This document shows positions 1 through 12,856 of a DNA stretch of 64,000 nucleotides, piece after piece (within the stretch, counting starts at the first letter, position 1; each line of letters begins with the position of its first letter). The stretch is from Anaeromyces robustus (lineage: Eukaryota > Neocallimastigomycota > Neocallimastigomycetes > Neocallimastigales > Neocallimastigaceae). Below the pieces are notes generated by a model. That model was not told the origin of the DNA. It was given only the letters and a program-made list of their open reading frames with translations, and did no database searches. The stretch is from the NCBI GenBank assembly GCA_002104895.1, contig MCFG01000281.1, forward strand, positions 1-64,000, written 5' to 3'. The translations under genes and the position numbers were made by a program.

Positions 1-1601
1 ATATCACAAATCCATTTAATTTCAGTTTTCTTAAGTTGTTTAATATTTTGTAATGGATATTCAATACCTAATTCTTCCCACTATTTATATACATTATTAA
101 TATTATAATATTAAATACATTAATTAAATGATTATATGAATATTTATATTAATTTATAATAAAGTTTAAATTATTATTAATAATGTTTTATTTCAAACTA
201 TTTTATGAATATATATATTACTTTGTTTTTGCCTAATTCATGGTATGGTAAGAATTCAATTCTTTCACATGTTGGACTATTCTTAACTAATTCAATTAAA
301 GCTTCAATATCTTCCTTAGAATCGGTATATCCTGGAAGAACCTATATAAATAAAAAAAAAAAAAGTAAAAAGAAAAAAAAGTATATTTATAATATATTAT
401 ATATATAATTATTATATTTTTAAATAAAATATATAATTAATAAAATATTTTTTTATTTATTAATAAATAAGCTTTCATTAAAAAGAAATTAAATAATATT
501 AAATAAAACAAAATTATATATAAATAAAATAGGATACATACTACATAACGACACCACCATGGAATATTTCTTTTTTCTAATTCTTTAATGAATTTAAGAC
601 ATCTTTCTAAATGCTTAGTACGAGTAATTTGATTATATCTTTCTTCAGTAGTACCTTTAATACATACTAAACATAAATCAGTATGTGGTAATACTGAATT
701 CCAAGCCTTAGTACTACCTTGACCAGTAGTTTCAACACATGTGTGAAGATTTAAATGCTATTATTTGTTAAAATATGATATATAATATGAAATATTATAT
801 AAAAAATTAATATATTATAACATTGTTTTTTTTTTTTAAAAAAAAAATATTGATATTCTTAAATATTAAATTATTTTTATGAAATAAAAAAATATATATA
901 TACTATATTTTTAAATAATAATCTAAATAAAATAATTAATTATTTTTAAATAATGTTTATTTTTTTTTTTATTACCTTTTTTACAGCATATAATAAACAG
1001 GTTAAAAATGGATATTGAGTTAATGGTTCACCACCAGAAACTGTGACACCACCACCACCAACAGAATTAATATAATAATTCTTAAGATTACCAATTTTCT
1101 TTATAACTTGAGCGACAGTCATTGGATTACCAATATTTTCATCCCATGTATCTGGATTTGAACAATATAAACAACGAACTGGACAACTATTTCATAAAAA
1201 AAATATATATAATGAATTATTATTTTGAAGGTATTATCCATAAAAAAAAATTTTTTTATTTGATTGAAGTTGGATTATTTTTATTTTAATTTAAAATGTG
1301 ATATAATATTGATAATTATAATATGAATGAATATGTAATAATATATAATAAATGTTATATAAAAATATATATTATATAAATTCGATGTTAAACATAATTA
1401 ATATTAAATTTATTTTATTATTCTATAAATTAAAATATAATAGAAAAGTCTAATGTTTTGTTAAGTATGTAATATATACCCATTTAAAAAGAGAAGGAAT
1501 CTATTTCCTGGACCTTCAAGACAAGCTAAACTTTCAGTGGAATGAACATTACCTTTCATTTCCATATAGTCAATTTTAGTTGGATCAATAATTGGTGGCA
1601 T
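1..1601 (-). CDS. pflA: Pyruvate formate-lyase activating enzyme (radical SAM), 3' end cut by window edge
   Basis: Five exons on the minus strand: 1601-1480, 1186-976, 757-542, 341-222 and 80 to beyond base 1; phases close at each GT/AG junction. The 249 visible codons start MPPIIDPTKIDYMEMKGNVH. Cys42, Cys46 and Cys49 form the CX3CX2C iron-sulfur motif (GCPVRCLYC) that holds the 4Fe-4S cluster of radical SAM enzymes; a GGEP SAM-binding motif follows at 92-95, and a CVETTGQGS segment later. The family makes the glycyl radical on pyruvate formate-lyase, so this is a marker of anaerobic or hydrogenosomal pyruvate breakdown. The last seen exon reads WEELGIEYPLQNIKQLKKTE, matching the usual C-terminal part, so only a few residues should be missing. 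No leader peptide is obvious at the N-terminus. The first intron splits the cluster motif from its Gly. Function is secure by motif; the subcellular site is not shown. Confidence 0.93.
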
Positions 1602-2144
1602 TTTTTTATTATATTATTTAATTATTATATTTATTATAATATAAATTTTATTGAAATGAATTTAAATTATTGTTATTTTTTATTATTCAAATAATAGAAT
1701 TTTTATTATTATTATTAAATATATATATTGTTTTATTAAATAATTATAATATATATATATATATGTTTTTCTAAATTAAATTACTTAGTTAAAAGAAAAA
1801 AAAAATATAGATGAAATAATTGATTTATATATAATAATTAAAAAATTTATGATAATAAAAAGTAATAATATAAATTATTATTTTTATATAGTATATTGTA
1901 GTATATTGTATTATATTTTATTTATTATTAATATATACATAATTAATATATACAAATTATATTTTATGATTATGAAAACCTTAAAAAAAAAAAAAAACTT
2001 TGGAACTTATACCGTATATAAAGATAACCTTTTATCAATATTAATATAATATATTATAATATATTTATAAGAATATATTTAAGTCAATTTTAATATATAT
2101 AATTTAAAAATGCAATCTAATATAAAAAAAAACTTTGAAAATAT

Positions 2145-2177
<33 letters not shown>

Positions 2178-2824
2178 TATGAATTTTCTTGATATTATAT
2201 TAAAGGAAATGATAAATACTAAAAGTATAGAAAAGAAATATAAAATATATTATTAAAAGCTATAGTTTTAATATAAAAAATAAAAAAGCTAATTATGATG
2301 ACAACTTTTTTTTTTATTATATCATATATCATATAATAAAATTTTTTAAAGTTAAAATAATTTAATTATTTTTAACTTAAAAAAATGTGGAGAAATAAAG
2401 TATATATTCATTTATATTTATACATATATTATTAATATATTATTAATATAATTTGATATTAAATAAACTAGAAGGAAAAATTTATTATTAATAGTAAAAA
2501 AACAAAAAAACGCCATTATTTTATACATCAGCCATTTTTATACAATCAGCCTTTAAACTTATTTAATGACAATAAGTTTAAATATATAAAAAAAAAAGAA
2601 AAAAAAAAAAAGAAAAGAAAATAATTACAAATAAAAGATTAAAAGTTTGATTTTTGCATTTTTTTTTTAATAATTATTTTAATTATTATATAATATTAAT
2701 ATGAATAGAAATAAAAATGGATATTATAATTTTATAGTTGTCAATATGACAAATAACAGAAATATATAAAAATTTCAAAGAATTTTTTTATTAAAAAGTA
2801 TATTAAAAAATTAAATGTAACAAT

Positions 2825-2935
2825 ATAAAATTAAAATAAAAATAAAAATAAAAATAAAAATAAAAATTAAAATAAAAATAAAAATAAAAATAAAAATAAA
2901 ATTAAAAATAAAAATAAAAATAAAAATAAAAAAAG
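2825..2935. repeat. Imperfect AAAAAT hexanucleotide array
   Basis: About 18 copies of a six-base AAAAAT unit with a few length variants, in the gap between the PFL-activase and CMS1 genes. Confidence 0.85.
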
Positions 2936-3575
2936 AATGGTTAAATATAATTATATAATTTATAATTATATAATATATTATAAAACTTGCAATTTTTATT
3001 TATCCTATTTGAATATGGATATTGATCCGAGTTTATTTAATACATAAAAATTTTTTTTTGGTATAATTAAAATTTTAAATATATTTTTTACTTTTGACAG
3101 AATACAATTAATTTATTATATTTATTAATAACATTTAATTTATTATTATATTTTTCTTTTTTTCTTTTTTTCTTTTTTTTTTTTATTTTTTTATTTTTTA
3201 TTATTATTATAATTTACTATAATAATAAATTATAAATTTTAATAATATTTATCTAATAAATAATGATATTTGTTTTCTTAATAATATCAGTAATACTTTA
3301 AATAGTTTTATATTTACTATTTAACTAACTCCACACATAATGGAAACATGAATCTCCACTTTTTTTCATTACAACTTAATTAGATGTATGTAATAATATA
3401 AATTTTTATACTACGAATAATAAGTTTTTTTTTTTTCAATACTTTTCATAGATATTTTTATATATATTAAAAAATATATATTATATATATTATTAATAAT
3501 ATAAAAATTATATAATTAAAATATGTATAAATTATGTGCTTTAAAAAAATATATATTTATATATATATAATAACA

Positions 3576-3620
3576 ATATAAAAGAAAATTATAATTAATT
3601 ATTATAATTTTCTTTTATAT
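3576..3620. repeat. Perfect 20-bp inverted repeat with 5-base loop
   Basis: Left arm 3576-3595 (ATATAAAAGAAAATTATAAT) and right arm 3601-3620 are exact reverse complements around the spacer TAATT. The AAAAGAAAA core makes chance pairing of plain AT repeat less likely. It could fold as a long hairpin or be a tiny transposon footprint. Confidence 0.8.
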
Positions 3621-3716
3621 AACATAGTAGTTATGTAAAAAATAATATATATATATATATATCTGGTTTGAATAAATAATTAGTTAAAATTAAATAATTA
3701 AAATAAAAATTGATAA

Positions 3717-3717
3717 G

Positions 3718-3749
<32 letters not shown>

Positions 3750-3797
3750 AATAATAACTAATAATAATAATAATAATAATAAATAATAATAATAATA

Positions 3798-3829
<32 letters not shown>

Positions 3830-3832
3830 TTG
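3717..3832. repeat. Compound AAAT / AAT microsatellite
   Basis: AAAT units followed by AAT units; the block ACT(AAT)n appears twice, about 47 bases apart, suggesting slippage of a larger unit. Confidence 0.8.
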
Positions 3833-4455
3833 ACTAGGATTAATCTTTATTTAAAAATTATTAATTTAAATTAAACATAACATGTGACATATAGATTACA
3901 ATTGAAGTAAAAAATATATAATACATGAATTGTTAATTAAATACAAGTAATAAAATATACAAGAAAACAATAAAACTTATTACAGATATTAATCAAATTA
4001 AAAATACTAAATAAAATACTAAATAAAATAATAATAATAATAATATAAAAAGAGAGAGAAAGAAAAATAATTCTTTTGATATTAATATTAATTTTAAATG
4101 TTTAATATTTATTATTTTATTCTTTTATTTATTTTTAATTTTAATATTAAAAAATAATATTACATTTAAATATCATTATGAATAATTTAAAAAATAAATA
4201 CTTTAAATATTATATATAATTTATGTATGTTTATGTTAATAAGTTAAATAAATAAATAAATTAATAAATAAATTATACTAATGAAAAAAAAGATAATAAT
4301 CTATTTAAAATAAAAAAAAATTATTATAATAATATATATATTACTGTATAATAAATATTTTTTGAATAATTAAATATAAAAGTTTTTTTTCTTCGCTCTT
4401 TATCATGTTATTAATGTATATTTATTAATGAATATATATATAAATATAATCTAGT

Positions 4456-6648
4456 TTAATAAAGAGCAATTTTTTGAGTTTTTTCTTTTATTCTATTAAT
4501 GCAATGTTGTTTTATAAATGTAAGTAGATCTTTTCTAATTTCAGGAATTTCGAATATATTTCTATTTTTAGAATCTTTGAATGTATAATCAATTACTAAT
4601 AAATCTAATTTATTCATATTTAATGATTCTATAAAAATGAATTTAAATAAAATAAAATAATATAAAATATGTTAATATATAAAGAAATTAGGGAATAATA
4701 AATTAATATGAGTTAGGTTACCATTTTCAGCTAATTTTATTAATCTATTTGGTGTACCAACAGCAATTTTTACTACTGATTGATTTAAAAATTCAACTTG
4801 ATCTTTTACTTTCATATGCTTTGAAAAAAGTTTACCAACTTTACAATATTTTGAGAATTCACTTAATGCACTATTTTAAATAAATATAATAATTTTTATA
4901 TATAATTTAAATCAAAATTAATATATATAGATATATATATATCAAAAAAATATAACACCACAATAATAATAATAATAATAATAATAATATTTTAATAATA
5001 TATTAAAATCAACAATTTTTTTTTAACTATCAAAAAAATAAAAATAAAATAAAAACATGAAAAAGTAATATAAAAATATAAAAAAAAAAAATAAATAAAA
5101 AAAAAATTACCGTATAACTTCTACAGCTCTTATAGCTGATTGTGTAACTACTAATACACTTGGTTGACCATGATAATCAGTTTCTTTTGGTGGTTTACCA
5201 AGATGTTTTTTCCAATTTGGATAAACTTGTTTAACAAATGAAGAAATATTAGAAAGTGTACGTTGTTCAGTAGTGAAACTGGAATTAACAAAACATTCGT
5301 CTTTAATATTTAAAAAAAAAAAAAATCATTTAATATATATATATTCAATATTTTTATTTTTATTATATTTTAAAACAAGGTATTATTGTCTTTTTTTTTT
5401 TTTTTTTTTTTTTTTTGAAATATATGTTTTATATATGTTAATATTACAAAAATTTACCATTAATTTCATCCTTTTCAATTTGGGTTACAGTATTTTTATT
5501 ATCAATAGAACTCCAGAAAATTTCAGAATCTGATTTAGATTTTCTTTCATTTTCTTGTTCTAATTGTTCTTTTTCTAATCTCATTCTCTTTTTTAATTAT
5601 TAATGATATACAAGTATAATAAAAAAATAAAAATTTAAAATAAAATAAAATAAAATAAAATAAAATAAAATAAAATAAAATAAAATAAAATAAAATAAAA
5701 TAAAATAAAATAAAATAAAATAAAATAAAATAAAATAAAATAAAATAAAATAAAATAAAATAAAATAAAATAAAATAAAATAAAATAAAATAAAATAAAA
5801 TAAAATAAAATAAAATAAAATAAAATAAAATAAAATAAAATAAAATAAAATAAAATAAAATAAAATAAAATAAAATAAAATAAAATAAAATAAAATAAAA
5901 TAAAATAAAATAAAATAAAATAAAATAAAATAAAATAAAATAAAATAAAATAAAATAAAATAAAATAAAATATATTAATAAAAATTAAAATATTTTTGAA
6001 TAAAAAAAAAATAAAAAACATTATTAATATAAATGGATATATATTTTATATTTTATTATTAATTTTTTTTTATTTTTTTTTAATAAATATTATTATAATA
6101 TATAATTTTAATTTAATAATAAAAATTAAATTTAAATATTTGTATTTAAATATTTGTATTTAAAAATATATATAATATTTTAGTTATAAAATATATTATT
6201 ATACCTTTTTCTTTTTCATTTCTTCACGCTTCTTTTTTGCTTTTGCTTTCTTTTTAAGTTCTCTTTCTTTAGCTTCTTGTTCTTCTTTTGCTTTTTTTGC
6301 TTCAGTATCTTCATTTTCTTCTTCATTACTTCCATTTTCTTCTTCATTATCTTCATTATCACTTTTAGTATCATCATTTACTTCTTCTTCATCACTATCT
6401 TCATTTTCATCACTATTTTCATTATCTTCGTCATCACTATCATTTTCATGTTTACGTTTTTTACTTTTATTTTTATTAGTTTCACTTTCACTTCCACTTT
6501 CACTTCCACTTTCACCTTCACTTTCATCGCTGCTTCCAATATTACTATCATAGACAAGATTATCATTTAAATCATCAGCACCAGCTTCATCACCACTTGT
6601 TATCTTAGTATCATAAGCAAGATTATCTTCTAAATCATCAGCACCCAT
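4456..6648 (-). CDS. CMS1: Cms1-family 90S pre-ribosome factor
   Basis: Five exons, 6648-6205, 5587-5458, 5300-5111, 4870-4722 and 4628-4456, give 361 aa with closed phase. Residues 1-148 (exon 1) are acidic, Asp/Glu/Ser-rich, then basic Lys-rich (KKKAKAKKKREEMKKKK), typical of nucleolar proteins. The C-terminal two thirds carry the family signature: VKQVYPNWKKHLG, PSVLVVTQSAIRAVEVIR, VGKLFSKHMKVKDQVEFL, KIAVGTPNRLIKL and LDLLVIDYTFKD, which resemble worn RNA-helicase motifs (VGTPNR for motif Ib, VIDY for the DEAD position) without an ATPase site. Yeast Cms1 and human CMSS1 associate with the U3-containing 90S particle; a nucleolar role in small-subunit assembly is inferred from family. Two near-repeats at the N-terminus (GADDLEDNLAYD and GADDLNDNLVYD) suggest internal duplication. 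Intron 1 is 617 bp because of a TAAAA array. Confidence 0.88.
5637..5970. repeat. Near-perfect TAAAA pentanucleotide array inside CMS1 intron 1
   Basis: About 67 uninterrupted copies of a five-base unit. It produces a spurious 128-codon minus-strand frame of repeated YFILF, which is not a gene. The array lies wholly between donor 6204 and acceptor 5588. Confidence 0.95.
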
Positions 6649-7020
6649 TTTTTTTTAAAATTATATTTATAAAAATGAAAAGATAAAAATATAAAATAAA
6701 ATATAAATGAAAATAAAAATAAAAATAAAATGAAATTTTATTTTTTGAAATGTATTTTTTATTTAATATAAATAAATTTATATCAAATATTTAATTATTG
6801 TTTATAATTTTTTTAAATATAATTATTATATAAAAAAAATTTGATTTTTTTAAAAATAATTAAATATGATTGGGTTATTTAATACTAATAAAACATAATT
6901 AAAATTAAAAAAAAAAAAATAAAAATAAAAATTCTTTTTTTATTATTAATATTTATTTAATTTTAATTAAATATTTATTTTATATTTTTAGTTTTTTTAA
7001 TGTATATTTTCATAGGAATA

Positions 7021-7062
<42 letters not shown>

Positions 7063-8405
7063 ATTATATAAATATATTTATTTTTTTATTATTAATGTAT
7101 ATATTATATTTATTTCTTGTTTTAATTATATATGTTTGTTTAAATAAAACTAAATAAAGCTACTATTAAAAATATTTACCTATATTTTATAATAAGTTTA
7201 TTATAATAACTATTTTTATTATGTTTAACTTTATATTTTATTATATTATATTAATTATATATTTATAAGTAGTTTTTTTTATTATTATATATTATTTTTA
7301 AATATATTGAATTCGATTATTTATTTGAAATTAAAATAAATAAATTTATTTTTCGTATTGTGTTGGGATTATTAGAATATTATTGACTCTACACAAGCTA
7401 AAAACTCATTATCTTTATTATAACGATAACTATATTCAATTACAATATTCATAATAGTCTTTATTATAATATATATACTACATTTAATAAAAATGTAGGT
7501 GTTTTTCATTTTATTTTATTTTATTTTATTTTATTTTATTTTATTTTATTTAATTTTACTTAACAAAATCAATTTTTCTATATTATTAAAAAAGTTTTAT
7601 TATTAATAATAGATTCATTTAGCAACATATATATTTTTTATTTTACAAGCTTTGATTAATAACATCACTACTTTAAAAAAAATAAAAAAATAAAATAAAA
7701 TAAAATAAAATAAATTTAAAGTATATTTATTAATAATATTAAATATACTTTAAAATCAAAAAAAAAATAGAAGCTTTTTAAATATATATATATATATATA
7801 CAAAATTTTTTATATATTTATTAAATAATAAATTTAAATTTTTTTATTAAAATATTCTTATTGTTACACAAAGTAGTAATATAATTAAATATCCATCACA
7901 ATTTGTTGGGATAAAAAACTGTTATTTTTTTTATCTCATCTCATATTTTACTGCTTGAAAGAAAATGATACAGGCGGATTATTAATAATTTCTTTAATAT
8001 TTTATATTTTTTTTCTTTTTTATTTACTTCTGTTGGAATTACTTTTTTATGAGTACTTATCCATTTTATTATTATAAATAGTTATAATGAAGTTATATAA
8101 TAAAATTATCAAGAAAAAATTATAATCAATGTTCTGAATGATTCAAATTTTCTTTTTTTAAATTGATTTTTTTTACTTTTTATAAAATAATATAAAAAAT
8201 AAATATTTGTTTTTAATTGAAATGATATATTTACTGTTTCATAATCTTTTATTATTTATTAAAAAAAAAAAAAAGATGTATAATAAAAGTATTCTTTTAT
8301 AATCTAATTGGTATTACATTCTAAACCGAATATAATAAACTCATAACATTCTAATATACTCAACTAAATAAATTTTTATTTCCACATAATCATCATAATA
8401 TTTTT
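6649..8405. other. Intergenic, AT repeats with faint coding-like scraps
   Basis: Contains a poly(A) tract (7022-7061), TTTTA units near 7508-7555 and a TAAAA run near 7690. Two small patches are less repetitive: minus strand 7470-7374 reads a 27-codon frame ending NEFLACVESIIF, and minus strand about 8065-7945 reads a roughly 45-codon frame ending RLYHFLSSSKI. Neither has neighbours with compatible phase, so no gene is called. Confidence 0.45.
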
Positions 8406-8587
8406 TTAATTAATATTTTCCTCTTTTTTTTCAATTTCACTATGAGTATTTCTTTTATATTCTAAATTATTAATATAGTTATTACTTTTAAAATAATTAA
8501 AAAGTTCATTTTTGTTAATATTTTTTGTACCATTACTATCAATTTCATAGTTATTAAGATTAAGACAAATGATATGACATATTAAAT
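8406..8587 (-). pseudogene. Lone terminal exon with an EF-hand-like loop
   Basis: On the minus strand an AG acceptor at 8589-8588 is followed by 59 codons ending in TAA. Residues include DSNGTKNINKNEL, which fits a 12-position EF-hand loop (D1, N3, T5, N7, I8, E12), preceded by a helix-like LICHIICLNLNNYEI and followed by LFNYF. Upstream (8690-8890) there are three degenerate copies of a small unit but no convincing exons. It may be the last exon of a small calcium-binding protein whose other exons I cannot resolve, or a relic. The Gly at loop position 6 is absent, so calcium binding is doubtful. Confidence 0.35.
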
Positions 8588-10961
8588 CTTAGAGCATAAT
8601 AACAGTATATATATAAAACAAATATATATAAAAAAAAATTGAAAGAAACTTTTAGGAGAATAAAAAAAAAATAATTGAAACTATAAAATATTATATACTT
8701 TTTTTAGATATGAAAAAAGTTTGGACTAAAGAAAGGAAAAAATAATTAAAAATATTATATATTACATATATATACCTCTTTTATAATATGATAAAAATTG
8801 GACGAAAAAAAAAAAAAAAAATTAAAATAAAAAATATACATATATTCTCTTTTTATATATGATAAAACATGGACTTAAGATATAAAAAAAAGAATGATAA
8901 TATATGATATTGTATTTCTTTTTTATAAAAAAAAAGTTTATAGTTTATTTATTAATAAATATCATTTCTTATTTATTAAAAATAAAGAATATATAATATA
9001 TAGATACTAATTGTAAATATACAATTATTCATTTTTTTTTCTTTTTAAACATTAAAAAAAATAAGGATTTTTTCTTTTAAACTTTTTTATATAATATTAT
9101 TTTATCAACAGAAAATATCCTTTTTTTTTTTTTTCATATATCTATATATATATATTTTTTCAATGCTTTTTTTTTTTATTATTATTAATTGCTAGTTTGT
9201 TTGTGTTTTTTTGTATTTATTGCATTTTTGTATTTGTTTTTTTTTTTTTTTTTTTGTTTTAATTTGTTGATTTGCTTTTTATATTTTATTTTTTATTTTT
9301 ATTTTGCTTTATTTTATTTAAGCTAAAATTTGATAGATAGATAATTTGTTTAATTTATCTTTTTGTTTGTTGGTTTGTTTGTTTAATTCTTATTTGATAC
9401 TTGAAATATTTTAATTCTTATCGATGATGAAATAAATTATAAATTTCTTAAATTTTACAAGAAAAAAAAAAATAACGATAAGAGAAGTAGATATAAATGA
9501 ATATACTTGATAAAAAAAAAAAAAACATGTAATTATTATTATCATTTTTCTAAATAAATATAAATATTGTTAATTTTGATAAATAAAAAATTGTTCGTTA
9601 AATATAAATATAGATTTAATTTTTTTTTTTTTTTTTAATAAAAATAAATATTTCGTATTATTGTGTGATTTTTATATTTTGTTTTTAAAATTATCTTTTT
9701 TTTTTTTTTTAATTATTTGTTTTTAAAATACTTTTTTTATTTATTATTAAAAATTTTTTTTCAACTTTTTTTTTTTTTATTAAGCTTTATTTTTGATTTA
9801 TAAAAAAAAAATTTTTTTTTTTTTAAAAAAAAAGGGAATATATCAATTTCTACCTATTTATATATATATATATGAAGTTTTTTGTTTTAAAAAAAAATAT
9901 TGATAAAAAATATACTTTAAGTTTTTGATATTAAAATTTGATTATCAATTTCTAATATTAAAAAATAAATAAAATTTTTTTGTCACTTTTTTTTTTTTTT
10001 TAAAAAAAAAAGAAAGAAATTACACCATTTTGTAATTTATCATAATTATAATCTTATTATTTCAAAATATTAGGATTATAATAATATTTTTTTTTTTTTT
10101 AAAAAAAAAAATAAATTGATGATTAATATTTTTTTTTAAAAATAATTTTATTTTTGTTGTTTTTAATTATTTTGTGTTGAATTTAATTTTATTTTTGTTG
10201 TTGAAGTAAAGAATATAATTAGATAATATTCCTTATCATCAAATTTATGTTTTTTTTTTGTTTTTATTTTGTTGTTATTATTATTGCTTTTTATTTTATT
10301 TTTGTTTTATTTTTATAATTTAGTTTTTTGATTTGTTTTTGATTTGATTTTTTTTTTTTCGATTTTTTGTTTTGATTTTTTTTTTTTTTTTTTTTGGTTT
10401 TTTGTTTTGATTTTTTTTAATTTTAAATTACTTTTCTTTTTTTTTTTTTTATAAAAATATTTAAATATATAAAATTGTTATAACATATTATATCTTATAT
10501 ATCTATATATTTTTATAATATATACTAAATATATATATATAATAAATAAATAAAAAAAGTTATGTTTAGTAAATAAATAAACATAATAGAAGGTATTTTA
10601 TCTTCTATAGTTACTTTTTTTTAAAAAAAAAAATATAAAAAAATTATCATTTTCTACATATAAAAAAAAAAAAAAATAAAAAAAGGAAAAAGGAAAAAAA
10701 GTCTTTTCCCTTTTTTCTTTTTCTCTCTTTTTTTTTTTTTTTTTTTTTTTTTTTCCTTAAAAAAATAAATTAAATAAATATGTTTTAATTAAATTAATTA
10801 TGTTGCTAATAATTTAATGATTTGTTAACTTTATCAAATTTCTAATTTATATAATATATATATATTATAATTATTATTATTATTTTTTTTTTTTTGTTTT
10901 TTTTTTTTCTCTAAATACTATTTATTAATTTATTTTTTTTTTCTCTTTTCAAATAGTTCAT
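8588..10961. other. Intergenic, homopolymer-rich
   Basis: Dominated by long T and A runs (9240-9260, 9690-9715, 10376-10396, 10725-10754) and TTTTG/TTTTA words. A degenerate repeat of about 75 bases lies at 8690-8890. This is the 3' side of the SH3-PX-PB1 gene. No gene seen. Confidence 0.6.
8690..8890. repeat. Three degenerate copies of a roughly 75-base unit
   Basis: The string GGACTAAAG, GGACGAAAA, GGACTTAAG recurs at about 8722, 8800 and 8871, each preceded by a TATGATAAAA-like word and a CTCTTTTTATA-like word. On the minus strand each reads like a nine-codon block (SKLFSYLKK, SNFYHIIKE and a broken third) next to GTATAT, as if a small exon had been copied. Confidence 0.5.
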
Positions 10962-12856
10962 TTATTTTGCCCATAAAACATAGCTTAAATTATTTGAATT
11001 AAAGAAAAGTTTTAAATCCTCATCGCCAAATACTTTAACTTTTTCATTAAATTCATTTTGATAGTAAAGATTTGTGTATAAAGCATTAAATTTAGATTCA
11101 ATAGCATCGAAAAGATCAAAATATTTAATATTTGGAGTAACATATAAAATATTGATTTCAGTTTTCTTCAAATTTTTATTTTCTGCAATTACTTTAACTT
11201 TTATTGAATGTTTACTATCTTTTACATCTTTTGTTGCGAAGAATTGTAAATCAGGAACAACATAAATTGAAGATAAGATATCATCTTTATGAATGCTGAA
11301 GAATTGTTCAAATGGATAAGAAAATTGTATTTCATTTGGTAAATGTATTAACATATGTAAGTAATTATTCAAAATTTGACGTGGACTTTTTCTTGGATGA
11401 TTAAATATAGCATCAAGTGAAGGTAGAAATGGTAATATTCTTTCCTTATTATTACTTCCACAATATTCAGAGAAACATTCCAAAAGTGAATTATGAAGTA
11501 AACATATATCATCATATGATCTATTTAATAAAGCTACAGTTCCATCAATCTTTGAAATTTCAATTGGGAAAGTACTTTGAGTATTTCTTGAAAAAATTTC
11601 TTCTGTAATACAAATAGTCATAACTCTATCACTGAGAGGATCTTTTTCTCTTGGTAAAATACTTTCTTTCTTTTCAACAATTGGTGATAAAACACTTTTA
11701 ATTTTATTCATTTTGGAAAAGTTATCTACTTGTTCAAAAGAATATTTAGAAACATATCCTAAAAAATAAAAAAAAAAAAAATTTTTTTTTATGTTTAAAA
11801 TTATATATAAATCGTTTAATAATAAATACATAAAATATAAAATTAAAATATTATAATAGGATAATAGTAATAAAATAAAAATAAAAATAAAAAATTATTT
11901 TTTTTTATATATATATATTAATTTTTTAAATTACCTGATGATTTTGTAGATGGATTAGTAACAAAATAATAAGATTCATTTTCTGAAATTACAAAGAAAA
12001 AGTCACCTTTTTTATATGAAATTTCAGTGGTAGTATTTTGAGCCGAATAATTATCAATAGCTCTAATAATCTTTTTTGGTAATAATTTAAAAAGTTGATC
12101 ATTGTTCATAGAAAAAAAGCTTTTTTCTTGATTTGGACTATTACAAAGTGTTGTAAATGAAGTTTCACCATCAATTACTTGACTAGTAGAAGAAAGTGTT
12201 GGAGAAAAGCAAGCAGTAGTATTACTAGTGAAGGAAAGTTCTGGAGATTTTAATTTTGGAGATCTAAAATTCTTTCCAAAACTCAAGAATGAAGAAGATG
12301 GATCATCTACTAATGTACTAACATCAAAAGTGTTAGATATATTATTAGTATTAATTCTTGGTACTTTTTCTCTTAAATTTCTACAACTTTTACTTCTAAA
12401 TAAAGATATAAATGAAGAATCAGATTTCTTTTTTTTATGACCAAAACTACTACTTTTTTTATTACGTAGATTTGGTGAAGTTATTTCCTTTTTAGTTTCT
12501 ATAATATGTTGACTAAATGAAGTATTATTTGGTTCTACTTCAGCTTTAATATTATTTGTTATTTTTTCATTCTTTTTTATATCTGAAGTTATTGGTTTTG
12601 ATGGAGAAATTTTAATTGCATCTGGCTTTAATGAATGACTTCTTGGTGATATAGGAAGACTAGGTGGTGTTGATTTTGTTGGTGAAATATTAGTTGTAAT
12701 AGAATTTAATGATTTTGATAATCTTGGTGATCTTATTTCATTTGTTTTTACCTTTTGTTGAGTATTTATGTTAAGATAACGTTGTCTTCTTCTGTTCTTT
12801 GATTTCCAGTTAGTTACTGGACTATAAAATTGATGATTTTCACGTACAGCTTGCAT
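10962..12856 (-). CDS. Bem1/Scd2-like polarity scaffold (SH3-PX-PB1)
   Basis: Two exons, 12856-11935 and 11758-10962, joined in phase 1, give 572 aa. Residues 1 to about 245 are disordered, rich in Ser, Thr, Asn and Lys with many SP sites. An SH3 domain follows (RAIDNYSAQNTTTEISYKKG, then GDFFFVISENESYYFV) and is split by the intron, continuing as GYVSKYSFEQV. A PX domain follows with the phosphoinositide-binding feature around LNRSYDDICLLHNSLLECF and RKSPRQILNNYLHML. The C-terminus is a PB1 domain (IKVKVIAENKNLKK to KVFGDEDLKLFF). This SH3-PX-PB1 order is that of Bem1 (budding yeast) and Scd2 (fission yeast), which hold Cdc42 and its exchange factor Cdc24 together at growth sites; that role here is inferred. 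Bem1 has two SH3 domains, but only one is visible. A p40phox-like origin is less likely, as that family has PX first. Confidence 0.85.

Larger units (their letters stand above)
1602..4455. other. Intergenic, AT microsatellites, no gene seen
   Basis: Between two divergently spaced minus-strand genes. It holds A/T homopolymers, a hexanucleotide array (2825-2935), trinucleotide and tetranucleotide arrays (3717-3832) and a perfect inverted repeat (3576-3620). A short less AT-rich patch at 2505-2590 contains two near-copies of a TATACA-TCAGCC string. No open frame with coding character was found. Confidence 0.6.

Noticed and set aside
3325-3375. Patch with repeated GTGGAG on the minus strand and 14-codon frames
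   Set aside because: Two frames look equally coding-like over only 14 codons; nothing to choose between them.
5635-6021. 128-codon YFILF repeat frame
   Set aside because: It is the translation of the TAAAA array in CMS1 intron 1.
9416-9477. C/D snoRNA-like layout: CTTATCG, then ATGATGA, closed by CGATAAG
   Set aside because: A terminal stem and a box C are present but there is no CTGA box D before the closing stem.
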